DNA of 64,000 nucleotides from Streptomyces alfalfae (GTDB taxonomy: Bacteria > Actinomycetota > Actinomycetes > Streptomycetales > Streptomycetaceae). The stretch covers positions 62,001 to 126,000 of the forward strand of contig NZ_QEXM01000049.1 of the NCBI RefSeq assembly GCF_004127445.1, in the 5' to 3' direction. Under the pieces are notes generated by a model. That model was not told the DNA's origin and made no database searches. It was given only the letters and a program-made list of their open reading frames with translations. A program made the translations under genes and the position numbers. Below, one piece after another: positions 24,025-33,147 of this stretch; position 1 is the first letter of the stretch; each line of letters opens with the position of its first letter.

Positions 24025-25922
24025 GTGGCCCGGCCTTCCACGCCGGAGACGGCCCCTGCGCCCACGGAAGGGGCGTCGCTGCCGGCTTGGGCCGGGGTGT
24101 GGGCCTGGGCTTGAGCCTGGACCGGCGCTGGGGCTGTTGGGGTGCTTGAGGTGCTTGAGGTGCTTGAGGTTTCAGCGGTGCCGGTGGGGGCTGCGGTGCC
24201 GACGGTGCTGGCGCTGACTGTGACGTCGACGCTTGCGGGGGCCTCGGGGGAGCTTGGGGCCCTGGGGGTACTTGGTGCTTCGGTGGGTGTGGCGGTGCCT
24301 GGAGCGTCGGGGGTCTCGGCGGCCTTGGGGGCGTCTGGGGCCTCGGGAGCCGTGGGGGCCTCGGAGGCCGTGGGGGTCGCGGGGGCTTCGGGGCTGCCGG
24401 TGGCTTCAGAGGGCTCAGCGGCTGCGGGGGCCTCGGTGGGCTCCGGGGTTTCAGGAGCCTCTGGTGGCGTGTCGGCCGCGGTGGTCTCAGTGGTCTCGAC
24501 GGACTCCGGGGCCTCGAAGGCCTCCGGGGCTTCAGCAGCCTCTGGTGTCGTGTCGGCTCCCGGGGTGTTGGTGGCTCGCGGCGTCTCGACGACCTCCAGG
24601 GTCTCGACGGTCTCCGGGGCCTCGGCGTGCTCCGGGGCTTTAGCGGCCTCCGGGGCTTCAGCGGCCTCTGGCGTCGTGTCGGCACCCGAGGTCTCAGCGA
24701 CCTCCGGCGTCTCAACAGCCTCTGAGGTCTCAGTAGCTTCTGCGGCCTCCGCGATCTCCGGGGGCCCAGCAGTTCCTGCGGCCTGCGCGATCTCCGAGGC
24801 CTCCGCGGTCTCCGAAGTCTCTACGACCTCCGGGGTCTCCGCAGCCCCCGAGGCCGCGGAGACCCCGGCAGCCTCTGGGGCCGGGATGTCGGCAGGTTCC
24901 GGCGCCGCAGCGGCCCCCGTAGCCTCAGCCGACCCGGCAGCCTCCGGCGCAGGGACATCGGCGGCCTCCGGTGCCGCAGCACCCCCCGAGGCCTCAACGC
25001 CTCCCGGAGCCTCAACGCCCCCCGAAGCCGCAGCACCAGCACCAGCACTGTTCACAACCTCAGCACCCCCCGAAGCCGCAGCGGTCTCCGAAGCCTCAAC
25101 GCCCCCCGAAGCCCCCAGGGTCTCCAAAGTGGGAACAGCCCCCACCGCCACAGCGGAACCCCCAACCGCAACCCCACTCTCCAGCCCAAGCTCAACCCCA
25201 ATCCCGTGCCCATCCTCACGCTCACGCCGACGCCGCAGCTCCCCAGCCTCCACGCGCCGCCCGTCCAGCAACGTCAGGGTGCGGTCGGCGAGAGGTGCCG
25301 CCTCCGTGTCGTGCGTGGTGAGGACGACCGTGATGCCGTGTGAGCGGGCCGCGGTGGTCAGCGTCCGGAGGACATGTGTGCGGTCGGCATGGTGGAGCGG
25401 CGCGGTCGGCTCGTCGGCGAAGATCACGGACGGCATGGTGATCAGCGCGCGGGCGACGGCGACGCGCTGCCGCTCCGCCTGGCGGAGGGCGTGCGGCCGC
25501 TTCTGGGCGCACTTGCCGATGTCGAGGCGGTCGAGCCACTCCTGGGCGGCGGCCTTGGCCGCCCGGTGGGGCGTGCCGCGCAGCATCAACGGCAGCGCGA
25601 CGTTCTCCCAGGCGGTGAGTTCGGGGACGAGCTGGGGCGACGACTCGATCCAGCCGAAGCGCTCACGCCGCAACCTCGCACGCGCGCGTGTACGCATCGT
25701 GTGGAGGGGACCGCCGTCGAACCAGACCTCCCCCTCCTGGGGCCGGAGCCGGCCCGACAGGACATGCAGCAGAGTCGTTTTTCCACTGCCACGCGGGCCG
25801 TTGACGACGAGGATCTCGCCCTCGCCGACACCGAGCGAGACGTCGGTGAGGGCTGGGGAGCCGTTGTGTGTGACGTGCAGTGCGCGTGCCCACAGCACGT
25901 CGCTGTCCGGCGGGGCCACCAT
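24006..25922 (-). CDS. ABC transporter ATPase with long Ala/Glu/Pro/Thr-rich C-terminal tail
   Basis: A 638-residue protein. Residues 1 to about 235 form a MacB/LolD-like ATPase: Walker A GPRGSGKTTLL, Walker B VIFADEPTA and switch His in LTTHDTEA. The signature that should read LSGGQ is HALRQAERQRVAVARAL, and the D-loop (APLHHAD) is also unusual. The remaining 400 or so residues are low complexity, made of short degenerate units such as TPEAAEAPEA, VETPEVAETS and GADTTPEAAEAPEA (the last twice exactly). They are rich in Glu, Ala, Pro, Thr and Ser. The tail ends with a Ser/Thr and Gln/Ala stretch and CSLSV. The ATG at 25922 has GAGGTG six bases upstream; a GTG at 25931 is the alternative. Confidence 0.8.
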   Translation of the reverse strand: MVAPPDSDVLWARALHVTHNGSPALTDVSLGVGEGEILVVNGPRGSGKTTLLHVLSGRLRPQEGEVWFDGGPLHTMRTRARARLRRERFGWIESSPQLVPELTAWENVALPLMLRGTPHRAAKAAAQEWLDRLDIGKCAQKRPHALRQAERQRVAVARALITMPSVIFADEPTAPLHHADRTHVLRTLTTAARSHGITVVLTTHDTEAAPLADRTLTLLDGRRVEAGELRRRREREDGHGIGVELGLESGVAVGGSAVAVGAVPTLETLGASGGVEASETAAASGGAEVVNSAGAGAAASGGVEAPGGVEASGGAAAPEAADVPAPEAAGSAEATGAAAAPEPADIPAPEAAGVSAASGAAETPEVVETSETAEASEIAQAAGTAGPPEIAEAAEATETSEAVETPEVAETSGADTTPEAAEAPEAAKAPEHAEAPETVETLEVVETPRATNTPGADTTPEAAEAPEAFEAPESVETTETTAADTPPEAPETPEPTEAPAAAEPSEATGSPEAPATPTASEAPTAPEAPDAPKAAETPDAPGTATPTEAPSTPRAPSSPEAPASVDVTVSASTVGTAAPTGTAETSSTSSTSSTPTAPAPVQAQAQAHTPAQAGSDAPSVGAGAVSGVEGRATCSLSV

Positions 25923-26040
25923 GGCGTACACCTCGGTTCAGATCAGCTCGACTCCCACGCACGGGGGGAACGAAGGCGGGGCCGATCGGTCACTGGGCAC
26001 GCTAGGGATTCGGGCGGACCTGCCCGGAAAAGACGCGGCC

Positions 26041-26076
26041 CGGGGGCACCCGTTCTCACTCGAACGGGTGCCCCCG
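26041..26076 (-). terminator. Terminator downstream of aminotransferase gene
   Basis: A perfect stem of about 15 bp (arms at 26041-26055 and 26062-26076, gggggcacccgttc and its complement) with a 6-base loop lies about 100 bases past the aminotransferase stop. It separates that operon from the ABC ATPase gene. Confidence 0.8.
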
Positions 26077-26171
26077 GGGGCGGTGTGGATCACTCGATCA
26101 GGCGATGCTCGGCACGCGCTCCAGCGTGCGGAGGGGGGTACGGAGGTGTGGAGAGGTGCGGAGCGCCCGCC

Positions 26172-27551
26172 TCAGAGCTTGGTCCACGCCTCGCTGAGCA
26201 CCTGCCGCAGGACGCCCTCGATCTCGTCGAACGTGTCCTGGTTCGAGATCAGCGGCGGCGCGAGCTGGACGACCGGGTCGCCGCGGTCGTCGGCACGGCA
26301 GTACAGGCCGTTCTCGAAGAGGGCCTTGGAGAGGAACCCGTACAGGACGCGCTCGGTCTCCTCGTCGTTGAAGGTCTCCTTGGTGTCCTTGTCCTTCACC
26401 AGCTCGATGCCGTAGAAGAAGCCGTTGCCGCGGACGTCGCCGACGATCGGCAGGTCCAGGAGCTTGCGCAGGGTCTGGTAGAACGCGTCCTCGTTGTCGA
26501 GGACGTGCTGGTTCAGGCCCTCCTTCTCGAAGATGTCGAGGTTGGCGATGCCGACCGCGGCCGACACGGGGTGGCCGCCGAAGGTGTAGCCGTGCAGGAA
26601 GGTGTTGTCGCCCTGGTAGAACGGCTCGGCGATCTTGTCCGAGATGATGCACGCGCCGATCGGGGAGTAGCCCGAGGTCATGCCCTTGGCGCAGGTGATC
26701 ATGTCCGGGACGTAGCCGAACTTGTCGCAGGCGAACATCGTGCCGAGGCGGCCGAAGGCGCAGATGACCTCGTCGGAGACGAGCAGCACGTCGTACTTGT
26801 CGCAGATCTCGCGCACGCGCTGGAAGTAGCCGGGCGGGGGCGGGAAGCAGCCGCCCGCGTTCTGCACCGGCTCCAGGAAGACGGCGGCGACGGTCTCCGG
26901 GCCCTCGAAGAGGATCTCCTGCTCGATCTGGTCGGCGGCCCAGCGGCCGAAGGCCTCGGGGTCGTCGCCGTGGATCGGGGCGCGGTAGATGTTGGTGTTC
27001 GGCACCTTGTGCGCGCCGGGGACCAGCGGCTCGAAGGGGGCCTTGAGGGCCGGCAGGCCGGTGATGGACAGGGCGCCCTGCGGGGTGCCGTGGTAGGCGA
27101 CCGCGCGGGATATGACCTTGTACTTCGTGTGGTTGCCGGTGAGCTTGTGGTACTGCTTGGCCAGCTTCCACGCGGTCTCGACGGCCTCGCCGCCACCGGT
27201 GGTGAAGAAGACCTTGTTGAGGTCGCCCGGCGCGTAGTCGGCGAGGCGCTCGGCCAGCTCGACGGCCTTCGGGTGGGCATAGCTCCACACCGGGAAGAAG
27301 GCCAGCTCCTGGGCCTGCTTGTAGGCGGTCTCGGCGAGTTCGTGACGGCCGTGGCCCGCGTTGACGACGAAGAGGCCGGACAGACCGTCCAGGTACTTCT
27401 TGCCCTTGTCGTCGTAGATGTAGGTGCCCTCGCCACGCACGATGGTGGGAACGGGCGCGTTCTCGTACGACGACATGCGGGTGAAGTGCATCCACAGGTG
27501 GTCGTAGGCGGTCTGGCTGAGGTCCTTGCTCACGGCTATCGGGTTCCCCAC
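26172..27551 (-). CDS. Class III aminotransferase (probable polyamine/putrescine aminotransferase)
   Basis: A 459-residue fold-type I PLP enzyme. Visible features are FFTTGGGEAVETAWKLAKQYH, AYHGTPQGALSITG, EPVQNAGGCFPPP, VSDEVICAFGRLGTMF with the PLP-binding Asp, and the Schiff-base Lys in DMITCAKGMTSGYSP. Family members transfer amines from putrescine or beta-alanine-type donors to pyruvate. The Lrp/AsnC gene immediately upstream (16-base overlap) and the aminobutyraldehyde dehydrogenase beyond it support polyamine breakdown. The GTG at 27551 (MGNPIAVSKDLS) is chosen; a GTG at 27533 is the alternative. Confidence 0.9.
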   Translation of the reverse strand: MGNPIAVSKDLSQTAYDHLWMHFTRMSSYENAPVPTIVRGEGTYIYDDKGKKYLDGLSGLFVVNAGHGRHELAETAYKQAQELAFFPVWSYAHPKAVELAERLADYAPGDLNKVFFTTGGGEAVETAWKLAKQYHKLTGNHTKYKVISRAVAYHGTPQGALSITGLPALKAPFEPLVPGAHKVPNTNIYRAPIHGDDPEAFGRWAADQIEQEILFEGPETVAAVFLEPVQNAGGCFPPPPGYFQRVREICDKYDVLLVSDEVICAFGRLGTMFACDKFGYVPDMITCAKGMTSGYSPIGACIISDKIAEPFYQGDNTFLHGYTFGGHPVSAAVGIANLDIFEKEGLNQHVLDNEDAFYQTLRKLLDLPIVGDVRGNGFFYGIELVKDKDTKETFNDEETERVLYGFLSKALFENGLYCRADDRGDPVVQLAPPLISNQDTFDEIEGVLRQVLSEAWTKL

Positions 27552-28081
27552 ATATAGGTCTGCTTCTTGAGCTTGAGGTAGACGAAGCTCTCGGTGGAGC
27601 GCACGCCGGGGAGGGCGCGGATGCGCTTGTTGATGACTTCCAGGAGGTGGTCGTCGTCCTCGCAGACGATCTCCACCAGGAGGTCGTACGAGCCCGCGGT
27701 CATCACCACGTACTCGGCCTCCGGCATGGCGGTCAGCGCGTCCGCGACGGGGTCGAGGTCGCCCTCGACCGTGATCCCGACCATCGCCTGCCTGCGGAAA
27801 CCCACGGTGAGCGGGTCCGTGACGGCGACGATCTGCATCACGCCCTGATCGAGCAGCTTCTGGACGCGCTGGCGCACGGCCGCCTCGGAGAGGCCCACGG
27901 CCTTGCCGATGGCGGCGTACGGACGGCGTCCGTCCTCCTGGAGCTGCTCGATGATCGCCAGAGACACGGCGTCCACGGGAGGGGCGCCGTTCCCGCTGGT
28001 GCCGCCGCCCGGGTTTCCGGTGCGGGAGCCGCGGGGGCTGCTGGGGTCTGCGCTGCGACTGGCCACGCCCTCACTCTGCAC
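27536..28081 (-). CDS. Lrp/AsnC family transcriptional regulator
   Basis: A 181-residue regulator. After a Gly/Ser/Pro-rich N-terminal extension of about 35 residues comes the HTH (RRPYAAIGKAVGLSEAAVRQRV) and the RAM ligand domain (VMTAGSYDLLVEIVCEDDD). Lrp-type proteins form dimers to octamers and respond to amino acids or amines. It is divergent from the aldehyde dehydrogenase and co-directional with the aminotransferase, so it probably controls both. In S. coelicolor the gene in this place (SCO5656, as I recall) was reported as a polyamine-utilisation regulator. Confidence 0.92.
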   Translation of the reverse strand: MQSEGVASRSADPSSPRGSRTGNPGGGTSGNGAPPVDAVSLAIIEQLQEDGRRPYAAIGKAVGLSEAAVRQRVQKLLDQGVMQIVAVTDPLTVGFRRQAMVGITVEGDLDPVADALTAMPEAEYVVMTAGSYDLLVEIVCEDDDHLLEVINKRIRALPGVRSTESFVYLKLKKQTYMWGTR

Positions 28082-28175
28082 GACGTCTCGTCACTTCCGC
28101 AAGGTCGAACCGATGAAATTCGTTGTCTCGGACTTCGATCGTCACGGATTCCGCAGTTCTGGGGTGCCGGGTATG

Positions 28176-28203
28176 TTGAAAGCGTCGGTGCAACGGCTAG
28201 TGT
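28176..28203 (+). promoter_or_regulatory. Sigma-70-type promoter for aldehyde dehydrogenase
   Basis: TTGAAA at 28176-28181 and TAGTGT at 28198-28203 with a 16-base spacer lie upstream of the GTG at 28245. This is a good HrdB-type match in the divergent gap with the Lrp/AsnC gene. Confidence 0.6.
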
Positions 28204-28244
28204 GGGTGTCTCATCCACTGGACATCTGACCTGGAGGGCCGGAA

Positions 28245-29684
28245 GTGACCACCGAGCTGCGCCGTCTGCGCAACTACATCAACGGAGAATTCCGGGACGC
28301 GGCCGACGGACGGACCACCGAGGTGATCAATCCGGCGACCGGCGAGGCGTACGCGACCGCACCGCTGTCGGGTCAGGCCGACGTGGACGCCGCCATGAAG
28401 GCCGCGGCCGACGCGTTCCCCGCCTGGCGTGACCAGACGCCCGCGGAGCGGCAGAAGGCCCTGCTCAAGATCGCCGACGCGTTCGAGGAGCGGGCCGAGG
28501 AGCTCATCGCGGCCGAGGTCGAGAACACGGGCAAGCCGACCGGGCTCACGCGGTCCGAGGAGATCCCGCCCATGGTCGACCAGATCCGCTTCTTCGCGGG
28601 TGCGGCCCGGATGCTGGAGGGCCGCGCGGCCGGCGAGTACATGGAGGGCCTGACCTCCATCGTCCGCCGTGAGCCGGTCGGCGTCTGCGCGCAGGTGGCC
28701 CCGTGGAACTACCCGATGATGATGGGCGTGTGGAAGTTCGCCCCGGCGCTCGCCGCGGGCAACACCGTCGTCCTGAAGCCCTCGGACACGACGCCCGCGT
28801 CGACCGTCCTGATGGCCGAGATCATCGGCTCCATCGTGCCGCCCGGCGTCTTCAACGTCGTCACCGGCGACCGCGACACCGGCCGCCTGATGGTCGAGCA
28901 CAAGACCCCGGCCATGGCCTCCATCACCGGCTCCGTGCGCGCCGGCATGCAGGTCGCCGAGACCGCGGCCAAGGACCTCAAGCGGGTCCACCTGGAGCTC
29001 GGCGGCAAGGCGCCCGTCGTGGTCTTCGAGGACACCGACATCGCCAAGGCCGTCGAGGACATCTCGATGGCCGGCTTCTTCAACGCCGGCCAGGACTGCA
29101 CGGCCGCCACGCGCGTGCTCGTCCAGGAGTCCATCCACGACGAGTTCGTGACGGCGCTCGCCAAGGCCGCCGCCGACACGAAGACCGGCATGCCGGACGA
29201 CGAGGACGTGCTCTACGGCCCGCTCAACAACGCCAACCAGCTGAAGCAGGTCTCCGGCTTCATCGAGCGGCTGCCGGCGCACGCCAAGGTCGAGGCGGGC
29301 GGCTCACGGGTCGGCGAGAAGGGCTACTTCTACGCCCCGACCGTCGTCTCCGGCCTCAAGCAGGACGACGAGATCATCCAGAACGAGGTCTTCGGCCCCG
29401 TCATCACCGTGCAGTCCTTCACGGACGAGGCGCAGGCCGTCGAGTACGCGAACGGCGTCGAGTACGCCCTCGCCTCCTCCGTCTGGACCAAGGACCACGC
29501 GCGCGCCATGCGCATGTCCAAGATCCTCGACTTCGGCTGCGTCTGGATCAACACGCACATCCCGCTCGTGGCCGAGATGCCGCACGGCGGCTTCAAGAAG
29601 TCCGGCTACGGCAAGGACCTCTCGTCCTACGGCTTCGACGACTACACGCGCATCAAGCACGTCATGACGTCGATCGAGGGCTGA
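28245..29684 (+). CDS. Gamma-aminobutyraldehyde-type dehydrogenase
   Basis: A 479-residue NAD(P)-dependent aldehyde dehydrogenase. The catalytic Glu is in LELGGKAP and the catalytic Cys in FFNAGQDCTAATR, with APWNYPMMM and LKPSDTTP in the cofactor region. The GQDC form and overall sequence resemble PatD/YdcW-type enzymes that oxidise 4-aminobutanal to GABA. GGAGGG upstream fits the GTG at 28245. It is paired divergently with the Lrp/AsnC-aminotransferase operon, so aminoaldehydes from that aminotransferase are the likely substrate. Confidence 0.92.
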   Translation: MTTELRRLRNYINGEFRDAADGRTTEVINPATGEAYATAPLSGQADVDAAMKAAADAFPAWRDQTPAERQKALLKIADAFEERAEELIAAEVENTGKPTGLTRSEEIPPMVDQIRFFAGAARMLEGRAAGEYMEGLTSIVRREPVGVCAQVAPWNYPMMMGVWKFAPALAAGNTVVLKPSDTTPASTVLMAEIIGSIVPPGVFNVVTGDRDTGRLMVEHKTPAMASITGSVRAGMQVAETAAKDLKRVHLELGGKAPVVVFEDTDIAKAVEDISMAGFFNAGQDCTAATRVLVQESIHDEFVTALAKAAADTKTGMPDDEDVLYGPLNNANQLKQVSGFIERLPAHAKVEAGGSRVGEKGYFYAPTVVSGLKQDDEIIQNEVFGPVITVQSFTDEAQAVEYANGVEYALASSVWTKDHARAMRMSKILDFGCVWINTHIPLVAEMPHGGFKKSGYGKDLSSYGFDDYTRIKHVMTSIEG

Positions 29685-29738
29685 GCCCGAGGGCCGCGCC
29701 CGCGGCTCGGCGGCGCCGAAATCAGGTGACCGCACCGC

Positions 29739-29774
29739 CCGCCCCCACGTACCGTCTTGCGTACGCGGGGGCGG
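29739..29774 (+). terminator. Terminator after aldehyde dehydrogenase
   Basis: Arms ccgcccccacgtac and gtacgcgggggcgg pair over 14 bp with one mismatch around an 8-base loop. A pyrimidine-rich tract (cttccttctttcttctt) follows shortly after. It lies 55 bases past the stop at 29684. Confidence 0.75.
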
Positions 29775-29831
29775 CTCCGCGGCGTGCTTCCTTCTTTCTT
29801 CTTATGTGAAAAGAGCCGTAGCGCACACACT

Positions 29832-29868
29832 TCCCGCCCCCGCTTCTCTCCGCGCTACGGGGGCGGGA
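29832..29868 (+). promoter_or_regulatory. Hairpin sequestering the ribosome-binding region
   Basis: A perfect 11-bp stem tcccgcccccg / cgggggcggga with a 15-base loop ends 4 bases before the ATG at 29873. Its 3' arm is the only purine-rich segment available for ribosome binding, so folding should limit translation of the following gene. Confidence 0.65.
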
Positions 29869-29872
29869 CCAG

Positions 29873-31862
29873 ATGGTGACGTCGACGACCGACGATCTCG
29901 CGGGGCTGCTGCTGCGCCGACGGCAGAGCGTGGACGTCGCCGAGGGCACCGGACGGACGGTCGCCGCCGACCGGCTCCCGGCCGAGATACCGCTGCGCGA
30001 GAGCAAGGCGCTCGCGCTCGCGCCGCTGCTCGACGACGCGGGCACCCGGCCGCTGGTCGCGCGGTACGCGGACACCGCCACGGACGTGCTGCGCCTGCTC
30101 GCCGTACGGTCGGGCGGAGACCCCGACCTGCTCGAACCGCCGCGTCTGCGCGGCCTCACCCGGCCCGTGCGCCGTGAACTCCTCGCCCTCCTCGACCGGC
30201 TCGACTTCGCCCGTCTCGCCGAGGACATGGCTCGGCACCCGCGCGCGTGGAAGCGGGTCGGCGAGATCCTGCACCCCTTCGAGGGCGCCCACCGCCACGC
30301 GCGCGTGGCGCTCGCCTTCGCCGTGCTGCGGGGGACACGGCTCGACGACACACGGCTCGGCGGCATACTGCTCGCCGAAGCGGGGCGGCACGCGTGCGTG
30401 CGGCTCGTGGGCGACCGGCTGCGCGTCGTCACCTGGCAGAGCCGCGTCGAGGACGCCCTCGGCCGCTGGGACACCACGGCCGCCGCGCGGCTGCTCGGCG
30501 AACGCCCCGGCGAACTCCTGGCGCCGCCTCGACCTGCTCCTCGCCCGCTCCGGCTCCGCGACCCTGCCGGAGCCGGTCGCCGAGGCGCTCGCCCGCGCCC
30601 TGCCGCACACCGCTCCCGGACCACTGCTCGGCGCGTACGGACAGCTCACGATCCGCACGGCGCCGGGGCGCCGCCGCGTCTTCTTCCCGCGCGGGCGGGT
30701 GACCAAGGCGTACGCGGTCGACGACCACCGGCCGCCGCTGCCCTCCCGCGTCGCGGGCCGCGCCGGTGAGCTGATCGCGGCGGAGGCCGTGCGACGCCTG
30801 ACCGAGCGGGACGGCGAGCGGTACGACGTGGCGGTCCTGGACGCCTCGCTCGCCGACCTGCCCGTACCGTTCGCCGAGCGGGCATCGGCCGCCTCGCTGG
30901 TCGCGGTGCCGCGCGGCAGCTCGCTGCCCATGCCGGCGGACGGCGAGACCGTGCGGCTCTTCCTGCACTGGCTCCAGCCCAGGAGCACCCGCGTCGACCT
31001 CGACCTGTCCGTCGCGCTCTACGACGACCTGTGGCGGTTCATCGGCCTCTGCGACTACACGCACCTGGAGTACGCGGGCGGCGCCGCCCGGCACTCCGGC
31101 GACCTCACGTCGGCGCCCGCCCCGCACGGCGCCACCGAGTGCCTGGACCTCGACCTGCCGCGGCTCGCGGCCACCGGGGTGCGGTTCGTGGTGCCGGCCG
31201 TCCTCTCGTACAACGACGTGGCCTTCGACGAACTGCCGGACGCCTTCGCGGGGTTCATGGCCGTGCGGGGCGACAAGCGGGCCCGCTACGACCCGCGGAC
31301 GATCCGCCAGCGCTTCGACCTCGCGGGCGACGCGCGGCTGCGCGTGCCGATGGTCGTCGACCTGCGCACGCGCCGCGCCTGGTGGGCGGACGTCACGCTC
31401 GCCACGTCCGAGGGCAACCACGACGTGTGGCGCTACCGCAGGCAGCTCGGGCACATCGGCCACGACCTGCTCGACGCCTTCCAGCCGGGCGGCCGGGCCA
31501 CCCTCTGGGACCTGGCCTGCTGGACGGCGGCGGCCCGCACCGTCGGGGACGTGTTCGTCCGCGGCCGCGGCCACGTCCTGTGGGGCTACCGCCGCGCCGA
31601 CGACGAGCCCCGCGCGGACTTCGCCCTGCGTGTCCGCGACGCCTGGGAGCCCGACGCCCTGCGCGCCGAACCGGAGCTGACGGGCCGCCGGGCCCTCCTC
31701 GCCCTCCTGCACGGCGAGCTGCCGGAGGCGGCGACGGCCGCGTCCGGCACCGTGTACCGCCTCTACCCGGGTCCGGTCGACGCCGCGCCGCTGGAGCGGG
31801 TCACCGCCGGGGACCTGGCGGCGTGGCTGGAACCGGCGTCGAGCCGTACGGCGGCGGGCTGA
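29873..31862 (+). pseudogene. TerD-like, MXAN_6230/SCO0854-type family protein, frameshifted
   Basis: Two overlapping frames make one protein of about 660 residues. The first frame (ATG at 29873) gives about 215 residues, up to ERPGEL. Similarity then continues in the next frame from WRRLDLLLARSG at base 30519 to the stop at 31862. One extra C in gaactcctgg (30517 or 30518) explains the shift. The C-terminal half contains a TerD-like domain (TRVDLDLSVALYDDLWRFIG, LSYNDVAFDELPDAFAGF). Related proteins often carry an N-terminal RING-like region; none is seen here. TerD domains bind calcium and occur in stress and tellurite-resistance systems. The shift may be a true mutation, a sequencing error, or a programmed frameshift. 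Confidence 0.75.
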
Positions 31863-31944
31863 TCGACAGGGTGTCGGCTCAGGCGCGCCCGGCTCGACGC
31901 AGCGTCCATTGTCCGGCGGGGGCGCGAAGGCGCATGCTGCCGGG

Positions 31945-33135
31945 GTGCCAGCGAACCCCACAGCCTCCTCCGTCTCCCGCCGGTCCCTGCTGCGAGCCCT
32001 CGGCGGCGCCACGGCCGTCGGCACGCTCGCGGGGTGCGGTGTGCCCGCCGCCTACATCGCACCGGACGAGCGGTCGGCGGGCGACCGCTCCGCCACGGAC
32101 AAGAAGCTGACGTTCGCCAACTGGCCGCTGTACATCGACACCGACGACGACAGCACCTCACGGCGTCCCTCGCTCGCGGCCTTCGAGAAGCGGACCGGCA
32201 TCGACGTCCGCTACACGGAGGAGATCAACGACAACGACGAGTTCTTCGGCAAGATCAGCCCGTCCCTGATGAACCGCCAGGAGACCGGCCGCGACCTCAT
32301 CGTCATCAGCGACTGGATGTGCGCGCGCTTCGTACGCCTGGGCTGGGTCCAGGAGATGGACCGGGCGCGCCAGCCCAATGTCACCCGGTACCTGGACCCG
32401 CTCCTGCGGTCCCCGCACTTCGACCCGGGGCGGAAGCACACCGTTCCCTGGCAGTCGGGCATCACCGGCATCGCCTACAACAAGCGCAAGGTCGGCCGGG
32501 AGATCAAGCAGGTCTCCGACCTGTGGGCCGACGACCTCAAGGGCAAGGTGACGCTGCTCTCCGGCCTCGACGAGGCGTTCGCGCTCCTCCTCCAGGGGGA
32601 CGGCGTCGACATCCGCGCGTGGACGGCGGACGACTTCCACCGGATGTGCGACAAGGTCGAGAAGATGGTGGACAGCCACCACATCCGCCGCTTCACCGGC
32701 AACGACTACATCAAGGACCTCTCCAGTGGCGACGTCCTGGCCTGCCAGGCCTACAGCGGCGACGTCATCCAGCTCCAGGCGGACGACCCGGACATCGCGT
32801 TCGTCGTCCCCGAGGAGGGCGCCGAACTGTGGGCCGAGTCTCTGATGGTCCCCAACCTGGCCCGCCACAAGCGCAACGCCGAGAAGCTCATCGACTACTA
32901 CTACGAGCCCGAGGTGGCGGCGGAGCTCGCGGCCTGGGTCAACTACGTCTGCCCGGTCCCCGCCGCCCGCGACGTCCTCGCCTCCTCCAAGGACGAGGAA
33001 CGCGCCGCCCTCGCCGAGGACCCCCTGATCTTCCCGGACGACAGCATGCGCGAGCGCCTCGCCATCGCCCGCGACATCACCTCGAAGGAACGCCCGGAGC
33101 TCGCGAGGCGGTGGAACGCGCTGGCGGGGCTGTAG
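31945..33135 (+). CDS. PotD-like polyamine-binding lipoprotein (orphan copy)
   Basis: A protein of about 396 residues. A Tat-like signal (SRRSLLRALGG) ends in a lipobox LAGC (Cys31). The mature part matches spermidine/putrescine-binding proteins: KLTFANWPLYIDTDDD, YTEEINDNDEFFGKI, VPWQSGITGIAYNKR, RRFTGNDYIKDLSSGD and IDYYYEPEVAAELAAWVNYVCPV. It has no transporter subunits beside it and probably uses the PotABC proteins encoded at 42.2-45.1 kb, whose own binding protein is similar. The GTG at 31945 is chosen; a TTG at 31909 in frame is possible, and neither has a strong ribosome-binding site. Confidence 0.88.
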   Translation: MPANPTASSVSRRSLLRALGGATAVGTLAGCGVPAAYIAPDERSAGDRSATDKKLTFANWPLYIDTDDDSTSRRPSLAAFEKRTGIDVRYTEEINDNDEFFGKISPSLMNRQETGRDLIVISDWMCARFVRLGWVQEMDRARQPNVTRYLDPLLRSPHFDPGRKHTVPWQSGITGIAYNKRKVGREIKQVSDLWADDLKGKVTLLSGLDEAFALLLQGDGVDIRAWTADDFHRMCDKVEKMVDSHHIRRFTGNDYIKDLSSGDVLACQAYSGDVIQLQADDPDIAFVVPEEGAELWAESLMVPNLARHKRNAEKLIDYYYEPEVAAELAAWVNYVCPVPAARDVLASSKDEERAALAEDPLIFPDDSMRERLAIARDITSKERPELARRWNALAGL

Positions 33136-33147
33136 TCCCGGCGGGGC

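Noticed and set aside
24142..26415. 757-codon open frame on the plus strand opposite the ABC ATPase tail
   Set aside because: It is made of Ala/Gly/Ser/Val runs mirroring the repeat codons of the minus-strand gene; its last third is antisense to conserved ATPase motifs. It is a shadow.
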